Origin: Nematostella vectensis
Lineage: Eukaryota; Cnidaria; Anthozoa; Actiniaria; Edwardsiidae
NCBI RefSeq assembly: GCF_932526225.1
Contig: NC_064043.1
Coordinates: 15,934,085 to 15,998,084, forward strand
Reading direction: 5' to 3'
DNA: 64,000 nt
The notes under the pieces are model-generated. The model ran no database searches, was not told the origin of the DNA, and saw only the letters and a program-made list of their open reading frames with translations. This document shows positions 49,507 to 62,376 of this stretch, piece by piece. Made by a program: the position numbers and the translations under genes. The stretch's first letter is position 1. The number at the start of each line of letters is the position of its first letter.

Positions 49507-51210
49507 CAAGCGGTACTAGACCGCTTGTTGACGTTTCTGGTCGGGACTGGATACTCCCCCGGTTAAGGCTAAGCAGGACAATCAGATTGTGATGCCGAAA
49601 TTTTTTGACCCGAGGGACCACATGCCTGCAAACTCTTTCATGGCATCCAAGGCAGAGCACCAGATAATACTAGATGGGTGGCCAGTCTTCAGCAATACCC
49701 AGTCAAGCAAGCCAAAAAAAAATATGGCATGTAGTCGTGGGTGGGGGTCTCCTTAGATTACATGGCTGTTGTCACGCATTACAACGCCCCAGCGAAAGAA
49801 CGATCTATCCATCACATTTATCTCTTTGAGATCCTTTGTTTATATTGCCAGTTTGTTGGGAGAACGTGGCATCTCATCAACTAGTGAACACACTGCATCT
49901 TGAGGACTAGTGGTTAATCAAAGTCAAGCACTTCAATTTCCCATACAGTCGCCAACAATTCTTGTGACTGTACCCCAGCAGGCAAGGTCACCCCAGGTGG
50001 TGTACTGTATATTGGGGAACAAGGAGAATGGGCGGCCCCTGAACCCTGTCGGTTGTTCATAGAGTATTTCTTGGGCTGGGAAGTTCTTACCCTTGGTAAG
50101 TAGCTTTTCCCCTATCATTAACACATAATCTAAACATCCTATCTCAAAGATCCCAGGTACATTCGGAAAGCTAAAATCTTCAGGCTAAAAAAAATTAACA
50201 TAGGCTGAGCAAATACTCCAGTCCAAACCCAGTGAGAAAAAAAAGAGAACAAATCACTCGTTTGATTGCTTTGTTCACTGCAGTACCAGACCAGACATAA
50301 TTTACAGATGAAGATGAAGAATGAAGATGAAGAAATGATTTTTATCATTGTAACTTAATAGATTATTTATTTTTTTCTATTATAATTATTGATGAAAGAA
50401 TTGCTTTAAAAGGAAATAAAAGCTCGGCATATATAAGCCTTGCATACATAGGGCACCCTTTTAAGGCCTATTGTACAGGCTTGGCATCTTGACGCGCGAT
50501 GCCACAAATATAATTGAGTTAACTAGTATGCAAGTAAACTTTTCCCCTTGTGTGATTAGCGATTTTCAGATGAAGAAACATTATAACTATAACCTTAAAA
50601 AAGAAAGAATGATAACAGTAGCATCCTTCCAAGCAGTTAAGGCAGAAAAATTCACCATTCGCAGTTTTTTCATTTTTTTATATCTTCTCTCAATCGTTTG
50701 ATTGCTTTGTTCAGAGCAGAAACAGACGAGACATAATTTACAAAGGATCACCCATTTATTGTCTCTTATCTGATTCACAAGACACGAGAAGGTCAGATGA
50801 AAAAAAGATTATATAACTATAAAATTAAAACAGAACGAATGATAACAGTACCATCTTCTTCGTGGCGTGTGCTACCTTATAGGAAACAGAGAAGTCCCAA
50901 GTATCTGAGAAACCACCTGCGATGTTAGTTGAAGATAAAGAACAAGGACGGAAACAAAGTTAAAGAAAAACTTAAAAACATTTGGAAATCCTTTTGAATC
51001 TGATTTAGATATATTTAAAGAGTCAGACCGTGCGCACATAGGATCCAGTCACATCCCTGAAACTGGTTTTTCAACTCACTTGCTTCTTCGTGGCGTGTGT
51101 TACCTAATAGCAAACAGAGAAGTCCCAAGTATCTGAGACTGATTTCTCGACTCTCACTTGCCTCTTCGTGGCGTGTCCTACTTTATAGCAAACAGGGAAG
51201 TCCAAAATAT
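49507..51210 (+). repeat. Unit 25, class A (1704 bp)
   Basis: Class A unit with the candidate exon at 49949-50095 (GE-W-AAPEP form). It is almost identical to unit 24 and has the same length. Confidence 0.95.
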
Positions 51211-52916
51211 CAAGCGGTACTAGACCGCTTGTTGACGTTTCTGGTCGGGACTGGATACTCCCCCGGTTAAGGCTAAGCAGGACAATCAGATTGTGATGCC
51301 GAAATTTTTTGACCCGAGGGACCACATGCCTGCAAACTCTTTTATGGCATCCAAGGCAGAGCACCAGATAATACTAGATGGGTGGCCAGTCTTCAGCAAT
51401 ACCCAGTCAAGCAAGCCAAAAAAAAATATGGCATGTAGTCGTGGGTGGGGGTCTCCTTAGATTACATGGCTGTTGTCACGCATTACAACGCCCCAGCGAA
51501 AGAACGATCTATCCATCACATTTATCTCTTTGAGATCCTTTGTTTATATTGCCAGTTTGTTGGGAGAACGTGGCATCTCATCAACTAGTGAACACACTGC
51601 ATCTTGAGGACTAGTGGTTAATCAAAGTCAAGCACTTCAATTTCCCATACAGGCGCCAACAATTCTTGTGACTGTACCCCAGCAGGCAAGGTCACCCCAG
51701 GTGGTGTACTGTATATTGGGGAACAAAGGGAATGGGTGGCCAATGAACCCTGTCGGTTGTTCATAGAGTATTTCTTGGGCTGGGAAGTTCTTACCCTTGG
51801 TAAGTAGCTTTTCCCCTATCATTAACACATAATCTAAACATCCTATCTCAAAGATCCCAGGTACATTCGGAAAGATAAAATCTTCAGGCTAAAAAAAATT
51901 AACATAGGCTGAGCAAATACTCCAGTCCAAACCCAGTGAGAAAAAAAGAGAACAAATCACTCGTTTGATTGCTTTGTTCACTGCAGTACCAGACCAGACA
52001 TAATTTACAGATGAAGATGAAGAATGAAGATGAAGAAATGATTTTTATCATTGTAACTTAATAGATTATTTATTTTTTTCTATTATAATTATTGATGAAA
52101 GAATTACTTTAAAAGGAAATAAAAGCTCGGCATATATAAGCCTTGTATACATAGGGCACCCTTTTAAGGCCTATTGTACAGGCTTGGCATCTTGAAGCGA
52201 GATGCCACAAATATAATTGAGTTAACTAGTATGCATGTAAACTTTTGCCCTTGTGTGATTAGCGATTTTCAGATGAAGAAACATTATAACTATAACATTA
52301 AAAAAGAAAGAATGATAAGAACAGTGACCTTTTTCCAAGCAGTTAAGGCAGAAAAATTCACCATTCGCAGTTTTTCATTTTTTTTATATCTTCTCTCAAT
52401 CGTTTGATTGCTTTGTTCAGAGCAGAAACAGACGAGACATAATTTACAAAGGATCACCCATTTATTTTCTCTTATCTGATTCACAAGACACGAGAAGGTC
52501 AGATGAAAAAAAGATTATATAACTATAAAATTAAAACAGAACGAATGATAACAGTACCATCTTCTTCGTGGCGTGTGCTACCTTATAGGAAACAGAGAAG
52601 TCCCAAGTATCTGAGAAACCACCTGCGATGTTAGTTGAAGATAAAGAACAAGGACGGAAACGAAGTTAAAGAAAAACTTAAAAACATTTGAAAATCCTTT
52701 TGAATCTCATTTAGATATATTTAAAGAGTCAGACCGTGCGCACATAGGATCCAGTCACATCCCTGAAACTGGTTTTTCAACTCACTTGCTTCTTCGTGGC
52801 GTGTGTTACCTAATAGCAAACAGAGAAGTCCCAAGAATCTGAGACTGATTTCTCGACTCTCACTTGCCTCTTTGTGGCGTGTCCTACTTTATAGCAAACA
52901 GGGAAGTCCAAAATAT
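51211..52916 (+). repeat. Unit 26, class A (1706 bp)
   Basis: Class A unit with the candidate exon at 51653-51799 (RE-W-VANEP form). The first exon base changed from T to G, altering the junction codon. It shares the AGATTACATGG marker with units 24 and 25 but diverges from them in its sub-unit, from 52174. Confidence 0.95.
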
Positions 52917-54619
52917 CAAGCGGTACTAGACCGCTTGTTGACGTTTCTGGTCGGGACTGGGTACTCCCCCGGTTAAGGCTAAGCAGGACAATCAGATTGT
53001 GATGCCAAAATTTTTTGACCCGAGGGACCACATGCCTGCAAACTCTTTTATGGCATCCAAGGCAGAGCACCAGATAATACTAGATGGGTGGCCAGTCTTC
53101 AGCAATACCCAGTCAAGCAAGCCAAAAAAAAATATGGCATGTAGTCGTGGGTGGGGGTCTCCTTAGTTTACATGGCTGTTGTCACGCATTACAACGCCCC
53201 AGCGAAAGAACGATCTATCCATCACATTTATCTCTTTGAGATCCTTTGTTTATATTGCCAGTTTGTTGGGAGAACGTGGCATCTCATCAACTAGTGAACA
53301 CACTGCATCTTGAGGACTAGTGGTTAATCAAAGTCAAGCACTTCAATTTCCCATACAGTCGCCAACAATTCTTGTGACTGTACCCCAGCAGGCAAGGTCA
53401 CCCCAGGTGGTGTACTGTATATTGGGGAACAAAGGGAATGGGTGGCCAATGAACCCTATCGGTTGTTCATAGAGTATTTCTTGGGCTGGGAAGTTCTTAC
53501 CCTTGGTAAGTAGCTTTTCCCCTATCATTAACACATAATCTAAACATCCTATCTCAAAGATCCCAGGTACATTCGGAAAGCTAAAATCTTCAGGCTAAAA
53601 ATAATAAACATAGGCTGAGCAAATACTCCAGTCCAAACCCAGTGAGAAAAAAAAAGAGAACAAATCACTCGTTTGATTGCTTTGTTCACTGCAGTACCAG
53701 ACCAGACATAATTTACAGATGAAGATGAAGAATGAAGATGAAGAAATGATTTTTATCATTGTAACTTAATAGATTATTTATTTTTTTCTATTATAATTAT
53801 CGATGAGAGATATGCTTTAAGAAGAAATAAAAGCTCCGCAAATATAAGTTTTGTATCAATAGGGCACACTTTTAAGGCCTATTGTACAGGCTTGGCATCT
53901 TGACGCGCGATGCCACAAATATAATTGAGTTAACTAGTATGCAAGTAAACTTTTGCCCTTGTGTGATTAGCGATTTTCAGATGAAGAAACATTATAACTA
54001 TAACATTAAAAAAGATAGAATGATAACAGTAGCATCCTTTCAAGCAGTTAAGGCAGAAAAATCACCATTCGCAGTTTTTCATTTTTTTATATCTTCTATC
54101 AATCGTTTGATTGCTTTGTTCAGAGCAGAAACAGACGAGACATAATTTACAAAGGATCACCCATTTATTGTCTCTTATCTGATTCACAAGACACGAGAAG
54201 GTCAGATGAAAAAAAGATTATATAACTATAAAATTAAAACAGAACGAATGATAACAGTACCATCTTCTTCGTGGCGTGTGCTACCTTATAGGAAACAGAG
54301 AAGTCCCAAGTATCTGAGAAACCACCTGCGATGTTAGTTGAAGATAAAGAACAAGGACGGAAACAAAGTTAAAGAAAAACTTAAAAACATTTGAAAATCC
54401 TTTTGAATCTCATTTAGATATATTTAAAGAGTCAGACCGTGCGCACATAGGATCCAGTCACATCCCTGAAACTGGTTTTTCAACTCTCTTGCTTCTTCGT
54501 GGCGTGTGTTACCTAATAGCAAACAGAGAAGTCCCAAGTATCTGAGACTGATTTCTCGACTCTCACTTGCCTCTTTGTGGCGTGTCCTACTTTATAGCAA
54601 ACAGGGAAGTCCAAAATAT
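52917..54619 (+). repeat. Unit 27, class A (1703 bp)
   Basis: Class A unit with the candidate exon at 53359-53505. The conserved third Cys codon, TGT, is TAT here. The unit is otherwise a near copy of units 0 and 3, 52,918 bp from the former. Confidence 0.95.
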
Positions 54620-56786
54620 CAAGCGGTACTAGACCGCTTGTTGACGTTTCTGGTCGGGACTGGGTACTCCCCCGGTTAAGGCTAAGCAGGACAATCAGAT
54701 TGTGCTGCCGAAATTTTTTGACCCGAGGGACCACATGCCTGCAAACTCTTTTATGGCATCCAAGGCAGAGCACCAGATAATACTAGATGGGTGGCCAGTC
54801 TTCAGCAATACCCAGTCAAGCAAGCCAAAAAAAAAATATGGCATGTAGTCGTGGGTGGGGGTCTCCTTAGTTTACATGGCTGTTGTCACGCATTACAACG
54901 CCCCAGCGAAAGAACGATCTATCCATCACATTTATCTCTTTGAGATCCTTTGTTTATATTGCCAGTTTGTTGGGAGAACGTGGCATCTCATCAACTAGTG
55001 AACACACTGCATCTTGAGGACTAGTGGTTAATCAAAGTCAAGCACTTCAATTTCCCATACAGTCGCCAACAATTCTTGTGACTGTACCCCAGCAGGCAAG
55101 GTTACCCCAGGTGGTGTACTGTATATTGGGGAACAAAGGGAATGGGTGGCCAATGAACCCTGTCGGTTGTTCATAGAGTATTTCTTGGGCTGGGAAGTTC
55201 TTACCCTTGGTAAGTAGCTTTTCCCCTATCATTAACACATAATGTAAACATCCTATCTCAAAGATCCCAGGTACCTTCGGAAGGCTAAAATCTTCAGGCT
55301 AAAAATAATAAACATAGGCTGAGCAAATACTCCAGTCCAAACCCAGTGAGAAAAAAAAGAGAACAAATCAATCGTTTGATTGCTTTGTTCACTGCAGTAC
55401 AAGACCAGACATAATTTACAGATGAAGAATGAAGATAAAGAAATGATTTTTATCATTGTAACTTAATATATTATTTCTTTTTTTTCTATTATAATTATCG
55501 ATGAGAGATATGCTTTAAGAAGAAATAAAAGCTCCGCAAATATAAGTTTTGTATCAATAGGGCACCCTTTTAAGGCCAATGTACAGGCTTGGCATCTTGA
55601 CGCGCGATTCCACAAATATAATTGAGTTAACTAGTATGCAAGTAAACTTTTGCCCTTGTGTGATTAGCGATTTTCAGATGAAGAAACATTATAACTATAA
55701 CATTAAAAAAGAAAGAATGATAACAGTAGCATCCTTCCAAGCAGTTAAGGCAGAGCAATTCACCATTTGCAGTTTTTCATTTTTTTATATCTTCTCTCAA
55801 TCGTTTGATTGCTTTGTTCAGAGCAGAAACAGACGAGACATAATTTACAAAGGATCACCCATTTATTCTCTTATCTGTATCACAAGACACTAGAAGATCA
55901 GATGAAAACACGATTTTTCTCATTATAACTTGATAGATTATTTAATTTTTTCTATTATAATTATTGATGAAAGAATTGCTTTAAAAGGAAATAAAAGCTC
56001 GGCATATATAAGCCTTGTATAAATAGGGCACCCTTTTAAGGCCAATGTACAGGCTTGGCATCTTGAAGCGCGAAGCCACAAATATAATTGAGTTAACTAG
56101 TATGCAAGTAAACTTTTGCCCTTGTGTGATTAGCGATTTTCAGATGAAGAAAAATTCTAACTATAACATTAAAAAAGAAAGAATGATAAGAACAGTGACC
56201 TCCTTCCAAGCAGTTAAGGCAGAGCAATTCACAATTCGCAGTTTTTCATTTTTTTATATCTTCTCTCAATCGTTTGATTGCTTTGTTCAGAGCAGAAACA
56301 GACGAGACATAATTTACAAAGGATCACCCATTTATTGTCTCTTATCTGATTCACAAGACACGAGAAGGTCAGATGAAAAAAAGATTATATAACTATAAAA
56401 TTAAAACAGAACGAATGATAACAGTACCATCTTCTTCGTGGCGTGTGCTACCTTATAGGAAACAGAGAAGTCCCAAGTATCTGAGAAACCACCTGCGATG
56501 TTAGTTGAAGATAAAGAACAAGGACGGAAACGAAGTTAAAGAAAAACTTAAAAACATTTGAAAATCCTTTTGAATCTCATTTAGATATATTTAAAGAGTC
56601 AGACCGTGCGCACATAGGATCCAGTCACATCCCTGAAACTGGTTTTTCAACTCACTTGCTTCTTTGTGGCGTGTGTTACCTAAAAGCAAACAGAGAAGTC
56701 CCAAGTATCTGAGACTGATTTCTCGACTCTCACTTGCCTCTTTGTGGCGTGTCCTACTTTATAGCAAACAGGGAAGTCCAAAATAT
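54620..56786 (+). repeat. Unit 28, class B (2167 bp)
   Basis: Class B unit with the candidate exon at 55063-55209 (RE-W-VANEP form, sharing the GTT variant with units 1 and 4). It has sub-units at 55579 and 56045. Confidence 0.95.
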
Positions 56787-58961
56787 CAAGCGGTACTAGA
56801 CCGCTTGTTGACGTTTCTGGTCGGGACTGGGTACTCCCCCGGTTAAGGCTAAGCAGGACAATCAGATTGTGATGCCGAAATTTTTTGACCCGAGGGACAA
56901 CATGCCTGCAAACTCTTTTATGGCATCCAAGGCAGAGCACCAGATAATACTAGATGGGTGGCCAGTCTTCAGCAATACCCAGTCAAGCAAGCCAAAAAAA
57001 AAAATATGGCATGTAGTCGTGGGTGGGGGTCTCCTTAGTTTACATGGCTGTTGTCACGCATTACAACGCCCCAGCGAAAGAACGATCTATCCATCACATT
57101 TATCTCTTTGAGATCCTTTGTTTATATTGCCAGTTTGTTGGGAGAACGTGGCATCTCATCAACTAGTGAACACACTGCATCTTGAGGACTAGTGGTTAAT
57201 CAAAGTCAAGCACTTCAATTTCACATACAGTCGCCAACAATTCTTGTGACTGTACCCCAGCAGGCAAGGTCACCCCAGGTGGTGTACTGTATATTGGGGA
57301 ACAAGGAGAATGGGCGGCCCCTGAACCCTGTCGGTTGTTCATAGAGTATTTCTTGGGCTGGGAAGTTCTTACCCTTGGTAAGTAGCTTTTCCCCTATCAT
57401 TAACACATAATCTAAACATCCTATCTCAAAGATCCCAGGTACATTCGGAAAGCTAAAATCTTCAGGCTAAAAATAATAAACATAGGCTGAGCAAATACTC
57501 CAGTCCAAACCCAGTGAGAAAAAAAAAGAGAACAAATCAATCGTTTGATTGCTTTGTTCACTGCAGTACCAGACCAGACATAATTTACAGATGAAGATGA
57601 AGAATGAAGATGAAGAAATGATTTTTATCATTGTAACTTAATATATTATTTCTTTTTTTTCTATTATAATTATCGATGAGAGATATGCTTTAAGAAGAAA
57701 TAAAAGCTCCGCAAATATAAGTTTTGTATCAATAGGGCACCCTTTTAAGGCCAATGTACAGGCTTGGCATCTTGACGCGCGATTCCACAAATATAATTGA
57801 GTTAACTAGTATGCAAGTAAACTTTTGCCCTTGTGTGATTAGCGATTTTCAGATGAAGAAACATTATAACTATAACATTAAAAAAGAAAGAATGATAACA
57901 GTAGCATCCTTCCAAGCAGTTAAGGCAGAGCAATTCACCATTTGCAGTTTTTCATTTTTTTATATCTTCTCTCAATCGTTTGATTGCTTTGTTCAGAGCA
58001 GAAACAGACGAGACATAATTTACAAAGGATCACCCATTTATTCTCTTATCTGTATCACAAGACACGAGAAGATCAGATGAAAACACGATTTTTCTCATTA
58101 TAACTTGATAGATTATTTAATTTTTTCTATTATAATTATTGATGAAAGAATTGCTTTAAAAGGAAATAAAAGCTCGGCATATATAAGCCTTGTATAAATA
58201 GGGCACCCTTTTAAGGCCAATGTACAGGCTTGGCATCTTGAAGCGCGAAGCCACAAATATAATTGAGTTAACTAGTATGCAAGTAAACTTTTGCCCTTGT
58301 GTGATTAGCGATTTTCAGATGAAGAAAAATTCTAACTATAACATTAAAAAAGAAAGAATGATAAGAACAGTGACCTCCTTCCAAGCAGTTAAGGCAGAGC
58401 AATTCACAATTCGCAGTTTTTCATTTTTTTATATCTTCTCTCAATCGTTTGATTGCTTTGTTCAGAGCAGAAACAGACGAGACATAATTTACAAAGGATC
58501 ACCCATTTATTGTCTCTTATCTGATTCACAAGACACGAGAAGGTCAGATGAAAAAAAGATTATATAACTATAAAATTAAAACAGAACGAATGATAACAGT
58601 ACCATCTTCTTCGTGGCGTGTGCTACCTTATAGGAAACAGAGAAGTCCCAAGTATCTGAGAAACCACCTGCGATGTTAGTTGAAGATAAAGAACAAGGAC
58701 GGAAACGAAGTTAAAGAAAAACTTAAAAACATTTGAAAATCCTTTTGAATCTCATTTAGATATATTTAAAGAGTCAGACCGTGCGCACATAGGATCCAGT
58801 CACATCCCTGAAACTGGTTTTTCAACTCACTTGCTTCTTTGTGGCGTGTGTTACCTAAAAGCAAACAGAGAAGTCCCAAGTATCTGAGACTGATTTCTCG
58901 ACTCTCACTTGCCTCTTTGTGGCGTGTCCTACTTTATAGCAAACAGGGAAGTCCAAAATAT
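56787..58961 (+). repeat. Unit 29, class B (2175 bp), recombinant
   Basis: Class B unit with the candidate exon at 57231-57377 (GE-W-AAPEP form). The left half is of unit 5 type (GGACAAC marker), and the right half, with sub-units at 57754 and 58220, is of unit 4 type. It shares a private acceptor-tract change (CCC to CAC near 57223) with unit 30 at exactly 2175 bp, so it looks like one step of a tandem duplication. Confidence 0.95.
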
Positions 58962-60667
58962 CAAGCGGTACTAGACCGCTTGTTGACGTTTCTGGTCGGG
59001 ACTGGGTACTCCCCCGGTTAAGGCTAAGCAGGACAATCAGATTGTGATGCCGAAATTTTTTGACCCGAGGGACAACATGCCTGCAAACTCTTTTATGGCA
59101 TCCAAGGCAGAGCACCAGATAATACTAGATGGGTGGCCAGTCTTCAGCAATACCCAGTCAAGCAAGCCAAAAAAAAAAATATGGCATGTAGTCGTGGGTG
59201 GGGGTCTCCTTAGTTTACATGGCTGTTGTCACGCATTACAACGCCCCAGCGAAAGAACGATCTATCCATCACATTTATCTCTTTGAGATCCTTTGTTTAT
59301 ATTGCCAGTTTGTTGGGAGAACGTGGCATCTCATCAACTAGTGAACACACTGCATCTTGAGGACTAGTGGTTAATCAAAGTCAAGCACTTCAATTTCACA
59401 TACAGTCGCCAACAATTCTTGTGACTGTACCCCAGCAGGCAAGGTCACCCCAGGTGGTGTACTGTATATTGGGGAACAAGGAGAATGGGCGGCCCCTGAA
59501 CCCTGTCGGTTGTTCATAGAGTATTTCTTGGGCTGGGAAGTTCTTACCCTTGGTAAGTAGCTTTTCCCCTATCATTAACACATAATCTAAACATCCTATC
59601 TCAAAGATCCCAGGTACATTCGGAAAGCTAAAATCTTCAGGCTAAAAATAATAAACATAGGCTGAGCAAATACTCCAGTCCAAACCCAGTGAGAAAAAAA
59701 AAGAGAACAAATCACTCGTTTGATTGCTTTGTTCACTGCAGTACCAGACCAGACATAATTTACAGATGAAGATGAAGAATGAAGATGAAGAAATGATTTT
59801 TATCATTGTAACTTAATATATTATTTCTTTTTTTTCTATTATAATTATCGATGAGAGATATGCTTCAAGAAGAAATAAAAGCTCCGCAAATATAAGTTTT
59901 GTATCAATAGGGCACCCTTTTAAGGCCAATGTACAGGCTTGGCATCTTGACGCGCGATTCCACAAATATAATTGAGTTAACTAGTATGCAAGTAAACTTT
60001 TCCCCTTGTGTGATTAGCGATTTTCAGATGAAGAAACATTATAACTATAACATTAAAAAAGAAAGAATGATAACAGTAGCATCCTTCCAAGCAGTTAAGG
60101 CAGAAAAAATCACCATTCGCAGTTTTTCATTTTTTTATATCTTCTATCAATCGTTTGATTGCTTTGTTCAGAGCAGAAACAGACGAGACATAATTTACAA
60201 AGGATCACCCATTTATTGTCTCTTATCTGATTCACAAGACAAGAGAAGGTCAGATGAAAAAAAGATTATATAACTATAAAATTAAAACAGAACGAATGAT
60301 AACAGTACCATCTTCTTCGTGGCGTGTGCTACCTTATAGGAAACAGAGAAGTCCCAAGTATCTGAGAAACCACCTGCGATGTTAGTTGAAGATAAAGAAC
60401 AAGGACGGAAACGAAGTTAAAGAAAAACTTAAAAACATTTGAAAATCCTTTTGAATCTCATTTAGATATATTTAAAGAGTCAGACCGTGCGCACATAGGA
60501 TCCAGTCACATCCCTGAAACTGTTTTTTCAACTCACTTGCTTCTTCGTGGCGTGTGTTACCTAATAGCAAACAGAGAAGTCCCAAGTATCTGAGACTGAT
60601 TTCTCGACTCTCACTTGCCTCTTCGTGGCGTGTCCTACTTTATAGCAAACAGGGAAGTCCAAAATAT
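58962..60667 (+). repeat. Unit 30, class A (1706 bp), recombinant
   Basis: Class A unit with the candidate exon at 59406-59552 (GE-W-AAPEP form). The sub-unit from 59929 is unit 5-like on the left and unit 6-like on the right (the ACAAGAGAAGG variant near 60239), placing a crossover inside it. Confidence 0.95.
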
Positions 60668-62376
60668 CAAGCGGTACTAGACCGCTTGTTGACGTTTCTG
60701 GTCGGGACTGGATACTCCCCCGGTTAAGGCTAAGCAGGACAATCAGATTGTGATGCCGAAATTTTTTGACCCGAGGGACCACATGCCTGCAAACTCTTTT
60801 ATGGCATCCAAGGCAGAGCACCAGATAATACTAGATGGGTGGCCAGTCTTCAGCAATACCCAGTCAAGCAAGCCAAAAAAAAATATGGCATGTAGTCGTG
60901 GGTGGGGGTCTCCTTAGTTTACATGGCTGTTGTCACGCATTACAACGCCCCAGCGAAAGAACGATCTATCCATCACATTTATCTCTTTGAGATCCTTTGT
61001 TTATATTGCAAGTTTGTTGGGAGAACGTGGCATCTCATCAACTAGTGAACACACTGCATCTTGAGGACTAGTGGTTAATCAAAGTCAAGCACTTCAATTT
61101 CCCATACAGTCGCCAACAACTCTTGTGACTGTACCCCAGCAGGCAAGGTCACCCCAGGTGGTGTACTGTATATTGGGAAACAAGGAGAATGGGCGGCCCC
61201 TGAACCCTGTCGGTTGTTCATAGAGTATTTCTTGGGCTGGGAAGTTCTTACCCTTGGTAAGTAGCTTTTCCCCTATCATTAACACATAATCTAAACATCC
61301 TATCTCAAAGATCCCAGGTACATTCGGAAAGCTAAAATCTTCAGGCTAAAAATAATAAACATAGGCTGAGCAAATACTCCAGTCCAAACCCAGTGAGAAA
61401 AAAAAAGAGAACAAATCACTCGTTTGATTGCTTTGTTCACTGCAGTACCAGACCAGACATAACTTACAGATGAAGATGAAGAATGAAGATGAAGAAATGA
61501 TTTTTATCATTGTAACTTAATAGATTATTTATTTTTTTCTATTATAATTATCGATGAGAGATATGCTTTAAGAAGAAATAAAAGCTCGGCAAATATAAGT
61601 TTTGTATCAATAGGGCACCCTTTTAAGGCCTATTGTACAGGCTTGGCATCTTGACGCGCGATGCCACAAATATAATTGAGTTAACTAGTATGCAAGTAAA
61701 CTTTTGCCCTTGTGTGATTAGCGATTTTCAGATGAAGAAACATTATAGCTATAAGATAAAAAAAAGAAAGAATGATAACAACAGTAGCATCCTTCCAAGC
61801 AGTTAAGGCAGAGCAATTCACCATTCGCAGATTTTCATTTTTTTATATCTTCTCTCAATCAATTGATTGCTTTGTTCAGAGCAGAAAAAGACGAGACATA
61901 ATTTACAAAGGACCACCCATTTATTCTCTTATCTGATTCACAAGACACGAAAAGATCAGATGAAAAAAAGATTATATCACTATAAAACTAAAACAGAACG
62001 AATGATAACAACAGTAACATCTTCTTCGTGGCGTGTGCTACCTTATAGGAAACAGAGAAGTCCCAAGTATCTGAGAAACCATCTGCGATGTTAGTTGAAA
62101 ATGAAGAACAAGGACAGAAACGAAGTTAAAGAAAAACTTAAAAACATTTGAAAATCTTTTTGAATCTCAATTAGAAATATTTAAAGAATCAGACCGTGCG
62201 CACATAGGACCCAGTCCCACCCCTGAAACTGATTTTTCAACTCACTTGCTTCTTCGTGGCGTGTGCTACCTAATAGCAAACAGAGAAGTCCCAAGTATCT
62301 GAGACTGATTTCTCGACTCTCACTTGACTCTTCGTGGCGTGTCCTACTTAATAGCAAACAGAGAAGTCCAAAATAT
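60668..62376 (+). repeat. Unit 31, class A (1709 bp)
   Basis: Class A unit with the candidate exon at 61110-61256 (GE-W-AAPEP form, AAC variant, private E to K). It is the partner of unit 7 at an offset of 47,349 bp. Confidence 0.95.
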
